Positions 62,536-64,000 of a DNA stretch of 64,000 bases are shown here, one piece after another. Origin of the DNA: Syngnathus acus (lineage: Eukaryota > Chordata > Actinopteri > Syngnathiformes > Syngnathidae); NCBI RefSeq assembly GCF_901709675.1, contig NW_023590244.1, positions 1 through 64,000 of the forward strand, in the 5' to 3' direction. Both the position numbers and the translations under genes were made by a program. How positions within the stretch are numbered: position 1 is the first letter of the stretch; every line of letters starts with the position of its first letter. The notes below the pieces were generated by a model, which was given only the letters and a program-made list of their open reading frames with translations, had not been told where the DNA came from and did no database searches.

Positions 62536-62974
62536 CTGGAGACAGCAAAAACCAAAAGCACCTCAAAACGAGGGAAAACACGGTGGCAAAAAAAACCCCT
62601 GAAAAACACAGGGCTCAGGCTTGACAAAAAAAAGGTATCTTCTAAACTAGGTTCTCTAAAGTTATATCTGTTACTCACGCGATCGCTGGTGCTCAAGACG
62701 GGACAAGACGCACTGGCACAAGACAAGGGGAAGACGCTGGCTAAATACACATAGAAAGGTGAGGACACAGGTGCAGACAATTAGGACCAAAGACACAGGT
62801 GCACACAATTGGGATCAGGGAAGACAAGTAGCCTGACACACAGAGGAAGGACCCACGAACTGAAACGAGAGGAGAGTTACCAAAACAAAACAGGAAGTGA
62901 CAATACGACGAACAGGACAAGACAAAAACAACTCACAAAACATAACAGCATGACAATTGTGGGAGCTAAGTCAG
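62536..62974. other. Unassigned DNA
   Basis: AC-rich, with many GACAAG/ACACAGGTG words resembling the UTR of a repeat. No gene recognised. Confidence 0.4.
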
Positions 62975-63835
62975 ATGATTGATTGATTGATTGATTGATT
63001 GGTTGGTTGGTTGATTGATTGATTGATTGATTGATTGAAACTTTATAGATCCCCGGGAGTGGGGAAATTCAGGCCCCAGCAGTATAGAGCGGGTATGTAA
63101 AAGACACTCAGATGACATGAGCGCAACTCAATAGGCTCCTATAAGGCTGCCACACAACGGCGCCACAAAGAAAGCCAGTAAGTGCGAAAGTTAAAAGCCA
63201 TCAAACCAAAGCAACAAGACAAAGGAAAAAAGTAACACCGGCCAACCAGCCCCCTTCAATTCCAAAGAACACCCCAAAACACGCTAAATAGCCTCCACGG
63301 GGTCCATAAACAGGTGTAAGGGCAGTCAAGTTCAACGGCGCCCAATGGACCGTGGTCGTAAATCGGTAAAACATCACAAAACAGGCAAACGCGTGAGCAG
63401 CGTCCTGGGCACCTAGTCGGGGCACGTGCAGATAGTCACCATGGGGCTGGTACGGCGAAGGTCATTGGCTTCAACGAGCACGAGGGAGCGGACCTCCCAC
63501 ACGGGTCGCGGCTGCGAGGCCAAAGCGAGGGATCTGGTCAGCATCGGCCGGATGAACAGGATGGCCGTCGTAGAGTCACGCCGGTCCCGACCAATGTGTG
63601 CAGCCATCCCATCTCCCAGGGAAAAAAAATATCCGATCCGAAACAATCTGCACACGCCGAGGTGCGATAGAAGGCACCAGCATTGCCGAATGGACAAATA
63701 GAAAGAAAGAAAAAGGAGAAAAGAAGGAAATAAAGAGGAAAAGAGAGAACACTGCTGGGTGGCTGCCACCCACAGTGGCGCCAAACCCCCCAAAAAAAGG
63801 CCTTGCATATTAGGTAACCGCTCGTGGTGTCCGAC
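62975..63835 (-). mobile_element. Non-coding retroelement with (ATCA)n tail, second copy
   Basis: It matches 53660-53965 and 54757-54992 in inverse orientation. The tail (GATT)n at 62975-63038 is the 3' end on the minus strand. It is more complete than the 53.7-kb copy. No RT motif. Confidence 0.65.
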
Positions 63836-63837
63836 AA

Positions 63838-64000
63838 TTAGTGGATTTTGAAGTTTCTCTTCAGAGAGAATCTTTGGCCACAAAGTGAGTAGGAGACAGG
63901 TTTTTCACTAGTGTGTGTTCTTGCATTTGATTTTAAGTTTACTTTCTGAGAGAATATTTGGCCACAAACTAAACAGGAAAAAGGGTTCTCACCTGTGTGT
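63838..64000 (-). CDS. C2H2 zinc-finger protein, last fingers, partial
   Basis: The minus-strand frame enters from beyond the window with the linker HTGENPF. One finger follows ([20 protein letters not shown] ending in H) in which the first zinc His is Asn, then HTSEKPVSY and a final truncated finger [16 protein letters not shown] lacking its first Cys. It stops at TAA (63838-63840). It is the tail of a Kruppel-type zinc-finger gene; the terminal fingers are degenerate, as is common at the ends of such arrays. Confidence 0.8.
   Translation of the reverse strand, partial: HTGENPFSCLVCGQIFSQKVNLKSNARTHTSEKPVSYSLCGQRFSLKRNFKIH

Overview
The window looks like teleost fish genomic DNA that is almost entirely repeats. 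Diagnostic teleost elements are present: a full-length Rex3 (RTE clade, GATG-type 3' tail), Rex1-like LINEs with (ATCA)n or (TCTAA)n tails, an L2 LINE with an SGNH-esterase ORF1, tRNA-derived SINEs, many hAT/MITE-type elements and tandem tRNA gene arrays. There is no bacterial gene organisation. Nearly all long open frames belong to mobile elements.

Layout. 0-7.7 kb: start of a retroviral-type Gag (minus strand), then a tRNA array (Met and Arg types, many degenerate) interrupted by a hAT element and a MITE. 7.9-11.2 kb: full-length LINE with an intact 1001-codon ORF, starting on a CAAGATGGCGGC box. 13.1-18.3 kb: SINE fused to a 5'-truncated L2 and flanked as one block by 38-bp direct repeats; then a Rex1 3' piece. 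19.4-29.0 kb: hAT-related region with a ~0.8 kb tandem unit, invaded by Rex3 (10-bp target duplication), a dispersed repeat and a LINE end. 29.4-38.5 kb: small hAT element, Ty3/gypsy pol remnant, Rex1 remnant, second tRNA array, LINE 3' end, BED-finger hAT element.

39.2-46.9 kb holds the most unusual structure. A minus-strand gene of the TCF/LEF-like HMG-box family (HMG domain over two exons, acidic repeated C-terminus) has its last coding exon split by a 6,316-bp DNA transposon. The transposon has an 8-bp target duplication, 974-bp terminal inverted repeats with one visible mismatch, and an intact 1,046-codon transposase. The terminal repeats are built of ~146-bp tandem units. The transposase combines a MULE-like DDE/C(D)2H core with a C-terminal cysteine-peptidase-like domain of ubiquitin-specific-protease type. 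The flanking exon halves rejoin in frame across one target-site copy, so the insertion looks very recent.

47-64 kb: HMG-gene introns or upstream DNA, a Helitron/PIF1 helicase remnant, several hAT/pogo-like MITEs, scattered tRNA genes (Ser, Gln; Val and Asp remnants), a second near-intact copy of the 3.25-kb LINE (one stop codon) inside a pogo-like MITE with a 7-bp duplication, a BEL/Pao gag fragment, a reverse-oriented SINE, a Rex1-tailed non-coding retroelement, and the last fingers of a C2H2 zinc-finger gene running off the end. All assignments are by reading motifs; no database search was possible.
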